Shown: positions 16,020 through 27,471, counted from the first letter of the stretch. The stretch is DNA of 35,755 bases from Actinomycetota bacterium (GCA_013812465.1 JACCTK010000035.1:1-35755), one strand, 5' to 3'. The notes: generated by a model from the letters alone, not told the origin. Made by a program: numbers and translations.

Positions 16020-16131
16020 CGTCTCCGATGGTAGCGACGGGTCCCGCCGGGCACGTTTCAGACGCTGACCTATGAAAAACGCGCGAGACGACCCACAATG
16101 CTCGTGGGGCAGGACGAGGGGAAGGGGGATC

Positions 16132-18297
16132 GTGCGGCGAATCTGGGGAGATCGCGGCACCCGGGTTTCCGGGGATTCGACTGCGGCACGAGGCGAGAGT
16201 CAGAGCGAGCGGGGTGCATACGTCGTGCTCTTCGCCTTGGTCCTGCCGCTCATCCTCATCCTGAGTGTCGTCGTCGACGTCGGTAACTGGTGGGTTCACA
16301 GGAAACACCTGCAGACTCGCGACACGGCGCTCGCGTATTCCGGTGACCCAACGCGCGACCCGGCAACGAAGAACCTCCAGGTGCAGCAGCCGGGCAGCGT
16401 GCACGTGCTCCTCAACTCTGACCGCTTCTGGCAACCCGGCGACCCGATGAACGGCGGCGCGCGGCTCGACTACACCTGGGACATCGACGGAGATGGAGCC
16501 GGCGGCGATCCTTGCAGCGAGCGATCTCTCGACGTCAAAGCGACCGACGACAACGTGCCGCTTCTCTTCGGGTTCATACCGTTCGTGGCCGACCCGAAGC
16601 GGCGTGCGAGAATCGAGGTCAGGCAGGTCGTCGAGCAGAACGGCATGCTGCCTTGGGCGGTGCCCGAGGTCGAGCCCGCCGCCGTTGCCGCGCTCTTCGT
16701 CGACGAGAACAGCGGGGACGTCATCGCAAGGCAGAGGCTCGTCAAGGGGGACGATGTCAACCTCCCGTTCTTGGAATGGGTGACGTCTGGATTGGACTGG
16801 ACCACCACGCCGCCCACGGACCCCTTCGCTCAATCGCGCGTCGATCTCCGCTTCGAGAACACGGGCATCGTCATCCTCGTCTCGAAGGTCGAGGTCCTCC
16901 CGGATCTCAGTGGGACACTGACCGACCTTTGCACCGGGGACCCACTTATCTCGTGCTATGCAGGTGACGGGAACCAGGACGGCCTGACATTCATCCGCGG
17001 CTGGTCCGACGCGAACGGGACGCCCGCGGCACCGGTGGTGAGGGACGTCTCGGTGATCAACAAGACGTGCGAGGACCCGTCGGCACCGTACTTCATCCGG
17101 ACCGGAGACTGCGAGCTCGGCGCCCGGGCCGTCATCCACTTCGGGGACAACCCGGCATTCGACCCGCGGACCGCCGTCGTCGCCCTCGACGCGCCGGGGT
17201 GTAACCGAAGGAACGGCTGCGAGATGACCTACAGGGGGCCGGGAGCGGCCGACGAGACCATCTGGGAAACGAGACCCACCCAAAACGCGAAGTTCGCCGA
17301 CGACTTCTCCGGACGGTCGACCTTTTCGATCAACGTCACGACCGAGTTCCCGGTCGGCGTGACCAACAAGCCGCCACCGTTCGCAGGCGTCGCCCACCCG
17401 TACGTCGCAGAGCCAGCGGATCCGCCACCCAATTACTCGCCACCCGACGTGGGCGGCGCCGGCCCAGTCGAGTACCTCAAGCTCACGACCGTCGACCCGG
17501 TTCCGGATGCCAACTCGCGGAACACCGGCGATCCCCCGCTCGCCAGCGTCATCGTAACGGTCGGCCTGCGGCCGCCGTTCCAGATCGAGAGCCCGCTCGA
17601 ACCTCCCGTCGTCCTCCGCGTAGGGAGCCCGTCGGGCAGCCAAAACCAGGCGGTCGATTGCGACAAGTCCATCAACTTCCAGACCGAGATCGCAAACGGC
17701 TGCAAGACGACGTATCGCGAGAACTACGGCGACTGGGACGAGGACGGGGACAAAGAGTGGTCCGACCTCCTGTGCGCCGACTACCCGAACGGCGCCGGCC
17801 TACCACCGGACACCTTCTTCCCCTCGCCGGTCCCGGACTGCGTCCGCGTCGAGACCGGAGACAAGATCGGGCCGTTCCGGCAGGGCATCGCCCAACGCCT
17901 CACGCAGCCGAGCTGCGCGCCCAACAATTGGCCGGAAGAGCTCGCCGACTCCCCCGACTTCTTTACGAAGTACGACCTGGCCAACGATCCCCGCTACGTA
18001 ACGCTGATGGTCACGGACTACGGGACGTTCCAAGGGTCGGGCAGCAGCTCCGCGGTGCCGATCAAGTACTTCGCCGGCTTCTACATCACCGGCTGGGACA
18101 AGACGGGCACCAATCCGCCGTGCGCCGACAACGAGCCACACCCTTGGTACTCGCCCGGGTACCGCAAGAGCCTCGACAACGGCGACGTCTGGGGCCACTT
18201 CATCAACGTCGTAATCTTCTCGTCGTCGGGAGGAGGCAGCGGCGACCTCTGTAACTTCGACGAGGTCGGAACCTGCATCATCGGCCTCGTCGAGTAA
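16132..18297 (+). CDS. TadG-like exported pilus-assembly-type protein
   Basis: A 721-residue protein with one N-terminal membrane segment. After a basic N-terminus, RGAYVVLFALVLPLILI and VDVGNWWVHRKHLQTR form the TadE/TadG-type signature (hydrophobic helix, then VDVGNWY-like and a QT-rich turn). The large remainder is predicted extracellular, with many paired cysteines and beta-rich sequence. In relatives the QT turn is followed by ADAAALA and a cysteine-bearing stretch. Here RDTALAYSGDP follows directly, so that stretch seems deleted. I chose GTG 16132, preceded by AAGGGGG, over ATG 16072, which has no ribosome binding site. The gene stands alone on the plus strand between hrcA and hemW. No Tad secretion genes are nearby, and its function is not established. 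Confidence 0.8.
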   Translation: MRRIWGDRGTRVSGDSTAARGESQSERGAYVVLFALVLPLILILSVVVDVGNWWVHRKHLQTRDTALAYSGDPTRDPATKNLQVQQPGSVHVLLNSDRFWQPGDPMNGGARLDYTWDIDGDGAGGDPCSERSLDVKATDDNVPLLFGFIPFVADPKRRARIEVRQVVEQNGMLPWAVPEVEPAAVAALFVDENSGDVIARQRLVKGDDVNLPFLEWVTSGLDWTTTPPTDPFAQSRVDLRFENTGIVILVSKVEVLPDLSGTLTDLCTGDPLISCYAGDGNQDGLTFIRGWSDANGTPAAPVVRDVSVINKTCEDPSAPYFIRTGDCELGARAVIHFGDNPAFDPRTAVVALDAPGCNRRNGCEMTYRGPGAADETIWETRPTQNAKFADDFSGRSTFSINVTTEFPVGVTNKPPPFAGVAHPYVAEPADPPPNYSPPDVGGAGPVEYLKLTTVDPVPDANSRNTGDPPLASVIVTVGLRPPFQIESPLEPPVVLRVGSPSGSQNQAVDCDKSINFQTEIANGCKTTYRENYGDWDEDGDKEWSDLLCADYPNGAGLPPDTFFPSPVPDCVRVETGDKIGPFRQGIAQRLTQPSCAPNNWPEELADSPDFFTKYDLANDPRYVTLMVTDYGTFQGSGSSSAVPIKYFAGFYITGWDKTGTNPPCADNEPHPWYSPGYRKSLDNGDVWGHFINVVIFSSSGGGSGDLCNFDEVGTCIIGLVE

Positions 18298-18318
18298 ACG
18301 ACGTCTTGGCGCTCTTCG

Positions 18319-19457
18319 TCATGCGGCTGCGGGCTCGAGCCTCGTGAGCTCGACAGTCACGCCGCCGCCGAGGAAGCGGCCGCGGCGCGTCAGACGAATG
18401 TGACCGGCGCCGATGTCGGCGGCGATCTCAACCAATCCATGCTCGGCAAGCCGATGTAGGGCATCGCGGTCGAGAACGCCGTCGAGACCAGCGAGGGCGA
18501 GTGGCTCGTCCAGCCGGAGGCCGAGCATGAGCCGCTCCCGCCGTACGGTCTCGGGATCGAGGACCTCGATGTCCGCGGGCGCGTGCGTGTCCGTGCGGAC
18601 AGCCGAGGCGTACGCGGCCAGGCTCGGGCGATTGCGCTTCCGGATTCCGGCAACCGTCGACACCGCCCCCATGCCGATGCCCAGGTAGTCGCTCCCCCGC
18701 CAGTACGCGAGGTTGTGCTGAGCGCGGAGATCCCTTCCTCCCGCCCGGCCGGGCTCGACGCAGAAGTTGGCCGTCTCGTACCAGCGATACCCGGCAGCGG
18801 TCAGCGTTTCGACCACCGTCTCGAAGTACCCCTCCATGGCCCCGGCCTGTCGCTCGAGCTCGTCCCCGTGCGCGCGCGTGAACCGAGTCCCGGGCTTCGC
18901 CTCGAGCTCGTAGCAGGAGAGGTGGTCGAGCTCGAGCGAGAGAGCGTCCGCCACGTCGGATACGAGATCGGCGGCGCTCTGGCCGGGGATTCCGTACAAG
19001 AGATCGAGTGAGATGTTGTCCAACCCGGCATCACGGAGAAGGTACACCGCGCGTCGGACGTCATCGGGCTGGGCCCTTCTCTCCAGCACCTCGAGAAGAT
19101 GAGGCCGGAAGCTCTGCGCGCCGAGCGAGACCCGGCTCACACGGCCAGCTCGCAGGAGGCTCGCGAGCTCGGGTGTTACGGTCTCCGGATTCGCCTCCAC
19201 GGTGACCTCCATCGCATCGGGAAGCGCAGCGAGGAGCCGCGCCAGCTCCTCAGGCTCGGTGAGCGTCGGCGTCCCGCCTCCGAGAAACACCGTGTCAAGA
19301 CGGTCTGCGAGCACGTCGCCTTCGAGGGCGAGCTCGGCAAGCAGCGCGTCCACGTAAGCGCGGTGCTGGGAGTGACGCCCGACCACGGTGACGAAGTCGC
19401 AATAACCGCAGCGGTGCGCGCAGAAGGGCAGATGCACGTAGAGGTGTCGAACCGGGC

Positions 19458-19461
<4 letters not shown>
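18319..19461 (-). CDS. hemW: Heme chaperone HemW (radical SAM, formerly annotated as HemN)
   Basis: 380-residue radical-SAM protein of the HemW branch, which binds and transfers heme. The cluster motif [10 protein letters not shown] (Cys14, Cys18, Cys21) lacks the additional cysteine found right after the cluster in true coproporphyrinogen dehydrogenase Hem[29 protein letters not shown] and SLGAQSF match the family. The C-terminal HemN_C-like domain contains [12 protein letters not shown]. The ATG overlaps the lepA stop (ATGA), so the longer upstream frame to 19605 is rejected. Convergent with the TadG-like gene, 21 bp apart. Confidence 0.94.
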
Positions 19462-21248
<1,787 letters not shown>

Positions 21249-21254
21249 AGAGAT

Positions 21255-22877
21255 TCAGCGCCGCTCGGTGGGATCGCGGCGCCGGGCTCGCAACAGTAGC
21301 AGCGCCTCCAGCTCTCGAATCCCGAGCGCCCGCGCGATGCCTGCGTAGACCAGCCCCGCGACGACGAGGGCGGCGACGAGAGACACGATCTGCGCCAAAG
21401 TCGAGCGCCCGAGCCACTCGTCGAGGCCGTACCAGACGCCGAGCGCGCCCGCTGCGCCCACCGCCCCAGCGAACACGATGCGCGCGACGACCGCGAGGGT
21501 TCGCCCGACGTGCTCGAGCCCGACCCGACGACGCATCATCACGAGCAGCGTTGCGGCGCCCAAGATGTTCACGGTCGCCGTCGCGAGCGGAATTCCCCAG
21601 ATGCCAAGACGGTAGAAGACCGCATCGAGCGCGGCATTGAGACCGACCGTGCCGAGCGCGATCGACGTTGGAATCCAATTCGACTGGATCGCATAGAAGC
21701 TGCGGTTGAGCAACAGCATCCACCCGTTGAAGACCAGCCCGATCGAGAACGCTTGCAGGCAGTCGGCGACCACGGCAGTGTCGCTCGGCCTGAACTCCCC
21801 CCGCTCGTAGACGAGCCTCACGATCGGATCCGCGAGCGCGAGCGAGACCAGACAGGCCGGAACGAGCAAGAAGGCGATCTGGCGGAGCCCACTGTCCAGC
21901 GCGCGGCGTAGCCCAGCCTCCTCGCCGCGGGCGGAGAGGCGCGCAAGCGTCGGGAAGAGAACCGTGACGACGGCGACGCCGAAGAGACCCTGCGGGAGCA
22001 TGTAGAGACGGAAAGCCTTGTCGATCGCCGTCGGCGCGAGCTCGGGATCGAGCAGCCTCGAGGCGAACAGCATGTCGACGAAGAAGCTCACGTTGATGAG
22101 CCCGATCGTCAGCGTCACCGGAAGCATGAGCTTGAGCACACGCCGAACCGCGGGATCGCGCCAGTCGACGACCATCGTCAGCGATCCGTCCAGGCGACGG
22201 AGCCAGGGAACCGGCAAGAGAAGCAAGACCAGCGTGCCGAGTACCACGACCGCCGCATAGAGATAGAGCTCGGCGTTCTCCTCCTCGACGCGAGGGATCC
22301 CGAGAAAGAGCCCGAGGACGATCACGAGGTTCCACGCGACCGGAGCCAGGGCCGGGAGCGCGAAATGGTGGTACGTGTTCAGGATCCCGACGACGATTCC
22401 CGAGAGCCCGAGGAGCACGACCGTCGGGAAGAGCACCCGCGAGAGGCCGACCGCGAGGTCGAAGTCGCCTCCGGGATCGCCGAAAGGCCGCATGAGAAGC
22501 GGCGCGAGCAGGATGAAGAGCGCGGTCACCGCCCCGAGGCCGAGGAGCGTCAGCCAGAGGAGCGTCGAGGCGACACGCCACGCCCGCTGCTTCTCCCCGC
22601 GCTCGAGGAGCTCGCTGAAGACCGGGACGAAGGCTCCGGAGAGCGCCGCGTCGGCGACCAGAGCGCGGACGAGGTTCGGTATCTGGATCGCGACCGTGAA
22701 GGCGTTGATCTTTCCCGCGACGCCGAAGTAATAGGCGCTGACCATCTCCCGCACCAGGCCGAGCGCGCGCGACACAGCCGTGGCGAGCGAGAAGACGGCC
22801 GTCGAGCGCGCGATGCGCCGACTGTTGCTGGCCTCCTCCGAGCGAGTGGATATGGGCGTTTCGGGTGTCTCCTCCAT
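21255..22877 (-). CDS. murJ: Lipid II flippase MurJ
   Basis: Inner-membrane MOP-superfamily flippase moving lipid-linked peptidoglycan precursors outward. From ATG 22877 it is 540 residues, with about 14 hydrophobic segments and the family pattern: STAVFSLATAVSRALGLVRE at the N-terminus, NAFTVAIQIPNLVRAL, GAFVPVFSELL, LYMLPQGLFGVAVVTVLFPTLAR and LVYERGEF. Conserved charged residues in TM1 (Arg in VSRALGLVRE) are present. An upstream in-frame extension to 23054 overlaps rpsT and is not family-like. Divergent with rpsT, sharing a 170-bp intergenic region. Confidence 0.94.
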   Translation of the reverse strand: MEETPETPISTRSEEASNSRRIARSTAVFSLATAVSRALGLVREMVSAYYFGVAGKINAFTVAIQIPNLVRALVADAALSGAFVPVFSELLERGEKQRAWRVASTLLWLTLLGLGAVTALFILLAPLLMRPFGDPGGDFDLAVGLSRVLFPTVVLLGLSGIVVGILNTYHHFALPALAPVAWNLVIVLGLFLGIPRVEEENAELYLYAAVVVLGTLVLLLLPVPWLRRLDGSLTMVVDWRDPAVRRVLKLMLPVTLTIGLINVSFFVDMLFASRLLDPELAPTAIDKAFRLYMLPQGLFGVAVVTVLFPTLARLSARGEEAGLRRALDSGLRQIAFLLVPACLVSLALADPIVRLVYERGEFRPSDTAVVADCLQAFSIGLVFNGWMLLLNRSFYAIQSNWIPTSIALGTVGLNAALDAVFYRLGIWGIPLATATVNILGAATLLVMMRRRVGLEHVGRTLAVVARIVFAGAVGAAGALGVWYGLDEWLGRSTLAQIVSLVAALVVAGLVYAGIARALGIRELEALLLLRARRRDPTERR

Positions 22878-23047
22878 GGATCGTCCGGGGCGATTCTCCC
22901 ACTCGCGGCTTGGTGGCGATTCACTGCATGGCCGGATCGCGGCCACCACGCGCTGCGGACCGATTTCACTTCGAGCTCCCTGGCTCCTGCTACCATCGCC
23001 CGGCCCGCGAGCTGTCGGGCGCTCCCCGCTCGACACCTTTACATCCG

Positions 23048-23314
23048 TTGGCAAACATCAAGCAGCAGAAAAAGCGCGTTCGGATCCAGGCGCGGCAGCG
23101 GCTGGAGAACTTGCGCTACCGCTCGACGATCAAGACGCTGACGAAGCGGCTCGAGGTGGCGGCCGGCGCAGGCGACGCCGAGCGCATCGCGACCGAGCAT
23201 CGTGAGCTCGTCCGCACGATCGACCGCGCGGCCACGAGAGGTGCGCTGCATCGGAACACCGCCGCCCGCAAGAAATCGCAGGCGGCGAGGCTCGCCGCCG
23301 GCGTCTCTTCGTAA
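23048..23314 (+). CDS. rpsT: 30S ribosomal protein S20
   Basis: Primary 16S rRNA-binding protein of the 30S subunit body. 88 residues, basic and helical, beginning M-ANIKQQKKRVRIQARQR and ending in TAARKKSQAARLAAG, the standard S20 profile. The only sensible start is the TTG at 23048, and no Shine-Dalgarno sequence precedes it (TTTACATCCG). E. coli rpsT also starts with UUG and is autoregulated by S20 through that weak start, so a similar control is possible here (inference). A strong GC hairpin (about 23281-23299) lies within the 3' end of the gene. Confidence 0.93.
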   Translation: MANIKQQKKRVRIQARQRLENLRYRSTIKTLTKRLEVAAGAGDAERIATEHRELVRTIDRAATRGALHRNTAARKKSQAARLAAGVSS

Positions 23315-23330
23315 GCTCTTGGGCCGACGA

Positions 23331-23350
23331 GGGCGAGGCGAGCCTCGCCC
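23331..23350. repeat. Dispersed palindromic repeat, copy 2
   Basis: Same 9-bp arms as the copy at 1206-1225 (GGGCGAGGC / GCCTCGCCC, centre GA), again followed by CCTACRC. It lies between the convergent rpsT and holA genes, where it could act as a bidirectional 3' hairpin. Confidence 0.7.
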
Positions 23351-23368
23351 CTACGCATTCGGGCTCAT

Positions 23369-24364
23369 TCAGCGACGCGTCAGATCGACGAGCGCGCGCT
23401 GAGTCTCGAGATCCGGCGCGAGCTTGCTCTTGCCCTTGAGAGCGCCATCGAGCTCGGCGAAGCGCACAGTGGCGTCGCGCAGCTCCTCTTCCGAGAACGC
23501 GTCAGCCTGGCCGTACAGCTTCTGCACGTAGAACGGATTCATCTTGAGCTTCGCGGCGGCGTCTTTAGAGCGGACGCCTTCGCCGGCGAGTCGCTTCACC
23601 GAATGAAGTCTGCTCAGGTGGCTTGCAAGCGCCCCGGCGAGTCGCGCCGCGGTGTCACGACGTTGTTTGGATTCGCGCTCGAAGAGGGTCTCGCTCGCTT
23701 CCAGCGCACGAGCGGTATCGCGGGCGGCCCACGCATCGGTCAGGGCGAAGATCGGCACTTCCGCCGACGCCGCGCAGAGGATCTCGACCTCGCGCTCGCC
23801 GATCGGCTCGCCTGCGGCCCAAGTCGAGAGCTTGTCGACCTCCTGCGCGAGCGCGTGCAGATCTTCTCCCACGAGTTGCAGGAGCAGCGCGCAAGCCTCC
23901 GGCTCAGCCCGGACGCCCCGCTTCGCAAACTGTTCCACGATCCAGCCCTGAACCGCCCTCTTCGCCACCGCAAACTCGAGGACGGAGCCCGCCTTCGCGC
24001 AGTCCTTCCAGAGCGCCGTCGTCTTCCCGACCGCCTCCCCGACGAGCGCGAGCACCGTCGCGGGAGCGGGGTCTGCGAGATACGCCGACACTGCCTCGCT
24101 ATCCGCAGCCTTCCATCCGCCCTTGCGTCGGCCGTCGGAGTCGCGCCGCCCGTCGATGTCCTCAACCACGACGAGCCGCGCGTCGCCGAACAGGCTGCCG
24201 GCGTTGCACAGTGCCACCGCAGCCTCGGCCGACGTGTCGAGCGCGCTGACGATATCCGTCGCCTCCGCCAGGAAGTGCCCGCGCAGGCGCGCGAGCGCCG
24301 TGTCGATCTTGGGGCGGTCGCTGCCGGTGAGAAGGTAGACGGGCTTGTCGGGGGCGTCCGCCAC
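23369..24364 (-). CDS. holA: DNA polymerase III subunit delta
   Basis: Clamp-loader subunit that opens the beta sliding clamp. 331 residues. The N-terminus PVYLLTGSDRPKIDTALARL matches the family. The middle has VVVEDIDG followed by AYLADPAPATVLALVGE, and EEQFA-like plus LVGEDLHALAQEVDKLSTWA is the diagnostic delta-subunit segment. The C-terminal collar has NPFYVQKLYGQADAFSEEEL and ALVDLTRR. It is downstream of comEC, the conserved comEA-comEC-holA order. The 198-bp gap to comEC (24365-24562) shows no further gene or clear terminator. Confidence 0.95.
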   Translation of the reverse strand: MADAPDKPVYLLTGSDRPKIDTALARLRGHFLAEATDIVSALDTSAEAAVALCNAGSLFGDARLVVVEDIDGRRDSDGRRKGGWKAADSEAVSAYLADPAPATVLALVGEAVGKTTALWKDCAKAGSVLEFAVAKRAVQGWIVEQFAKRGVRAEPEACALLLQLVGEDLHALAQEVDKLSTWAAGEPIGEREVEILCAASAEVPIFALTDAWAARDTARALEASETLFERESKQRRDTAARLAGALASHLSRLHSVKRLAGEGVRSKDAAAKLKMNPFYVQKLYGQADAFSEEELRDATVRFAELDGALKGKSKLAPDLETQRALVDLTRR

Positions 24365-24562
24365 GACATCACCTTAGAGATTCCGCCGCAGCCGGACCTC
24401 GTGCCATGCGGAGCTCAGCTCAGAGGGGCGTGCTCAGCTTCGATGAGCCGGAAACCGGCGGGCCGCTGCGCCGTACCTCGTTAGCGTCCGCAGCGCCTTC
24501 GTTGAGCCTTGCCTGTGTGATCGCGTCGCGACGTTCCGGATCCGCCGCGGTGGATAACGCTC

Positions 24563-26854
24563 TCATCCCTCCGTTCGAACCCGGATCCGGCGGCCGTCCG
24601 ACTCGACGACCACACGGCGCTGCGTGTCCGTCCGGTAGACGACGAGACCGGGAACCGTAGCGAGGGCTGCGAGCGTCTCGGGCCGCGGATGTCCGTAGTC
24701 GTTGTTCCGGCCGGCGGAGATCACCGCGATCTTCGGCCTGAGGATGCGCAGCTGCTCGTCCAGGCCAGAGTCGACCGAGCCGTGGTGCGCGACCTTGAGG
24801 ACCTCGACAGCGCCGAGACGAAGACGTGCCGTGACATCCGACTCCGCGTCTGCGGGAAGAAGCACATCGGTCTCGCCGTACGAGGCCGAGAGAACCGTGG
24901 CGTTGAGGTTCGGATCCTCGGACGGAAGGCCAGGATCGGGAGGCCAGAGGACGCGGACGACAAGCCCTCCGGCTTTGAACTCGGAGCCTGAGCGAACGAT
25001 GCGAATCGGCACGCCGCGCCCCCGAGCCGCGGCGATCGCCTCCTCTCGCTCCGGCCCGGTCGCAGCCAGCTCCGGATCCAGCACGGCTCCCACCTGCAGC
25101 TGTCGAATCACGTCCGCAGCGCCTCCGACATGGTCTCGCTGCGGATGGGTGAGGACGACCGCCGAGAGTGATCGGATTCCCATTTTTCGCAGCTGTCCTG
25201 CGACGTTCGCCTGGGGCGGCCCCTGATCGACCAAGAGCCTTGCGCTCGGCGTCTCCAAGAGAACGGAGTCGCCCTGCCCCACGTCGAGGAACGTGACTCT
25301 GAGACCAACAGGCGCGTGCCATTCTGGTGTGGGTCGGAGCGACCATGCGCTTGCGGCTGTGACCAGCACGAGTCCGGCCGCTGCGGACACGACCGCCGAG
25401 CGGGAGGAAAGTCTGAGCCGAGTCTGGCGCGCTCCAATCCAGACCAGTCCGAGGACGAGCGTGGCGGCTACCGCGGTGCGAGCTCCGACCTGCGCACCGG
25501 GCAAGGAGCCGAAGACCCGCGCCACGAGCTCGAGCCATGCGGCAGCCCAGCCAGCGAGCCAGGCAAGCGCGCTGGCAGCTTGTGGAGACACGGGATCGGC
25601 AGCCGCTGCGAGCAACCCGAGGCCGAGCACTGCCGGCGCCGCCGGGAAGGCGACCGCATTCGCGGGGACGGTGTAGACGGGGGCCTCGCCGAAGTGAAAG
25701 AGGACGATCGGGGCCGTCACCAGGCCGCAGACGACAGCTATCCCGAGCATGTCGGCTACGGGAGCAGGAAGCGGGTAGCCCTCCAAGCGCGCGCGCATTC
25801 GCGGGACGCCGACAAAGATCCCGGCGACGGCCGCGAACGAGAGCTGGAAGCCTGGATCGAGCAACGACGTCGGCGCCCACGCGAGCAGCACGAGCGCTCC
25901 GAGCGCGAGGAAATGCCAGCGGTCGCGCGGCCTTGCAGCCAACCATGCGAGTGACGCCAGCGCGCCGGCGACTCCTGCGCGGATCACGGACGGCTGCCAG
26001 CCGACCGCGAGCACGTAGGCGGCGATCGCGCCCAGCGTCGCGAGCTCGCGAACGACCTTCGACAACCGTAGCAGCCAGCCGAGCCCGTAGACGCCGAGGG
26101 CGAGGAAGGCGACGTTCTGACCGGAGACGGCGAGCAGATGCGCGAGCCCGGACGCCCGGAAGTCGTCCCGAACGGGCTCCGGCAACCCCTCGTCCTCGCC
26201 GAGGACGACGCCCAAGACGAGCGCGCGCTGCACTCCGCTCGAGCCGCGTCCAACGGCTCGCTCGATTCGATTGCGCAGCCGATCGCCGCCGCCCGCCACG
26301 CCACCGCGACTTCCCACTTGTCGCCATGTGCCCGCGCGGGCGACCACGTGGATCCCCTGGCGCGCGAGCCAGGCTCGTTCGTCGAAGCCGCCGTTGTCGG
26401 CGCTGCGCGGCTCGGACACGCGAACGACCGTCTCCAGGATCGCCCCTCGCGGCGGTGAGCGGCCAACGGGAAGCACGAGGAGCACTCGCTCTCGCAACGG
26501 CTTTCCACGAAACTCTCGAATCTCGGACGGTGCGCGAATTGCCCACGGTGTCTGCCGCGCGGGCCCGGTGACGACAAGCTGCGCCGTCCCCGACTCGCCG
26601 ATCTCGGGCAAGAGCACGCTCTGGCTCATCGCCTCGAGGCGCAGCCCGCCCCACCAGAGCCCCGTCAGAGCGAGCACTGCTCCGAGCGCGGCCACCCGCG
26701 CCGTCCCGCCACAAGCGTAGAGCCCCGCCAGAGCGACGAGCGCGAGCACGAAGAGACCCGGACCTCTCAGCGTGATCCAGTTCGAAGCCGCGAGGCCGGC
26801 GCACGCCGAACCCGCGAGCAGCGCCGGCCAGTGGAGCTCGACGGCTCGCCTCAT
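24563..26854 (-). CDS. comEC: DNA internalization channel protein ComEC/Rec2
   Basis: Inner-membrane channel for transformation, carrying single-stranded DNA into the cytosol. 763 residues. An N-terminal hydrophobic part and OB-like region lead into the Competence domain (GLAHLLAVSGQNVAFLALG, then about 8 membrane segments). The C-terminal metallo-beta-lactamase-like domain has FLDVGQGDSVLLETP, THPQRDHVGG (the HxxxDH metal motif) and KVAHHGSVDSG, so the putative nuclease residues are kept. The ATG overlaps the comEA stop by four bases. With comEA it suggests the organism or an ancestor could take up DNA. No other competence pilus genes are in the window. Confidence 0.95.
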   Translation of the reverse strand: MRRAVELHWPALLAGSACAGLAASNWITLRGPGLFVLALVALAGLYACGGTARVAALGAVLALTGLWWGGLRLEAMSQSVLLPEIGESGTAQLVVTGPARQTPWAIRAPSEIREFRGKPLRERVLLVLPVGRSPPRGAILETVVRVSEPRSADNGGFDERAWLARQGIHVVARAGTWRQVGSRGGVAGGGDRLRNRIERAVGRGSSGVQRALVLGVVLGEDEGLPEPVRDDFRASGLAHLLAVSGQNVAFLALGVYGLGWLLRLSKVVRELATLGAIAAYVLAVGWQPSVIRAGVAGALASLAWLAARPRDRWHFLALGALVLLAWAPTSLLDPGFQLSFAAVAGIFVGVPRMRARLEGYPLPAPVADMLGIAVVCGLVTAPIVLFHFGEAPVYTVPANAVAFPAAPAVLGLGLLAAAADPVSPQAASALAWLAGWAAAWLELVARVFGSLPGAQVGARTAVAATLVLGLVWIGARQTRLRLSSRSAVVSAAAGLVLVTAASAWSLRPTPEWHAPVGLRVTFLDVGQGDSVLLETPSARLLVDQGPPQANVAGQLRKMGIRSLSAVVLTHPQRDHVGGAADVIRQLQVGAVLDPELAATGPEREEAIAAARGRGVPIRIVRSGSEFKAGGLVVRVLWPPDPGLPSEDPNLNATVLSASYGETDVLLPADAESDVTARLRLGAVEVLKVAHHGSVDSGLDEQLRILRPKIAVISAGRNNDYGHPRPETLAALATVPGLVVYRTDTQRRVVVESDGRRIRVRTEG

Positions 26855-27471
26855 GGGGTCACGAGGTCGCGCAGCTGCTCGACGCGCGTCGGACCAATGC
26901 CCGGGACCGCGTCCAGATCGTCCACCGATCTGAACGGTCCATGCTCGGCCCGGTAGTCGAGGATCTTCTGCGCGGTGACTGGTCCCACCCCGGGTAGCTC
27001 AACGAGCTCCTCGGCCGTCGCAGACGCCAGGCTCGTTTTGGCTCCGAGACCGGCAGTCGCAGCACCCAGGTCCTCCCCCGCCTCAGCCGAGCCCACGCCA
27101 CTCGCAACCACCCGGCGCGGCACGAGCACCTGAATCCCGTCCACAAGCGGCGCGGCGAGGTTGAGCGCCGCTAGCTGGGCGCGATGCGTCGCCCCGCCCG
27201 CCCGCTCGACCGCGTCTGCGACGCGCGCGCCGTCTCGGAGTCGGTACAGGCCGGGACGACGGACCGCTCCTACGACGTGCACCACGAGCGCCGCTCGCCC
27301 GGAGTGAGACGCGATCGAGTCAGGAGTCGCCGTAGCCTCGAGGGGAGCCACGATCTCGGGAGCGCTCGAGGTGCCGGTACGCGCGAGGCGCGGGCCGGCG
27401 AGGACGAGCAGCGCAAGTAGCGCGCTTACGAGGACGAGCGCGGTCGACCGCGTGACGGAGATGGAGGGCAC
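26851..27471 (-). CDS. comEA: Competence DNA receptor ComEA
   Basis: Membrane-anchored DNA-binding protein that feeds ComEC. 206 residues: one N-terminal membrane segment (about 10-28), an SLBB domain (VVHVVGAVRRPGLYRLRDG at 63-81, ending near VLVPRR at 120), and a C-terminal pair of helix-hairpin-helix motifs (ELPGVGPVTAQKILDYR, AVPGIGPTRVEQLRD). The usual INxNTA sequence before the first hairpin is replaced by SLASAT. It overlaps comEC by four bases. The 89-bp gap to leuS (27472-27560) shows no firm feature. Confidence 0.94.
   Translation of the reverse strand: MPSISVTRSTALVLVSALLALLVLAGPRLARTGTSSAPEIVAPLEATATPDSIASHSGRAALVVHVVGAVRRPGLYRLRDGARVADAVERAGGATHRAQLAALNLAAPLVDGIQVLVPRRVVASGVGSAEAGEDLGAATAGLGAKTSLASATAEELVELPGVGPVTAQKILDYRAEHGPFRSVDDLDAVPGIGPTRVEQLRDLVTP

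Noticed and set aside
16072..16131. ATG 16072 as start of the TadG-like protein
   Set aside because: No ribosome binding site and a non-signal-like extension. GTG 16132 has AAGGGGG just upstream.
14836..17643. 935-codon minus-strand open frame across hrcA and the TadG-like gene
   Set aside because: Out of frame with hrcA and opposite a gene with a clear membrane signature. No motif is recognisable.
24365..24660. Small plus-strand gene between holA and comEC
   Set aside because: The frame overlaps the 3' end of comEC, has low-complexity composition and has no ribosome binding site.
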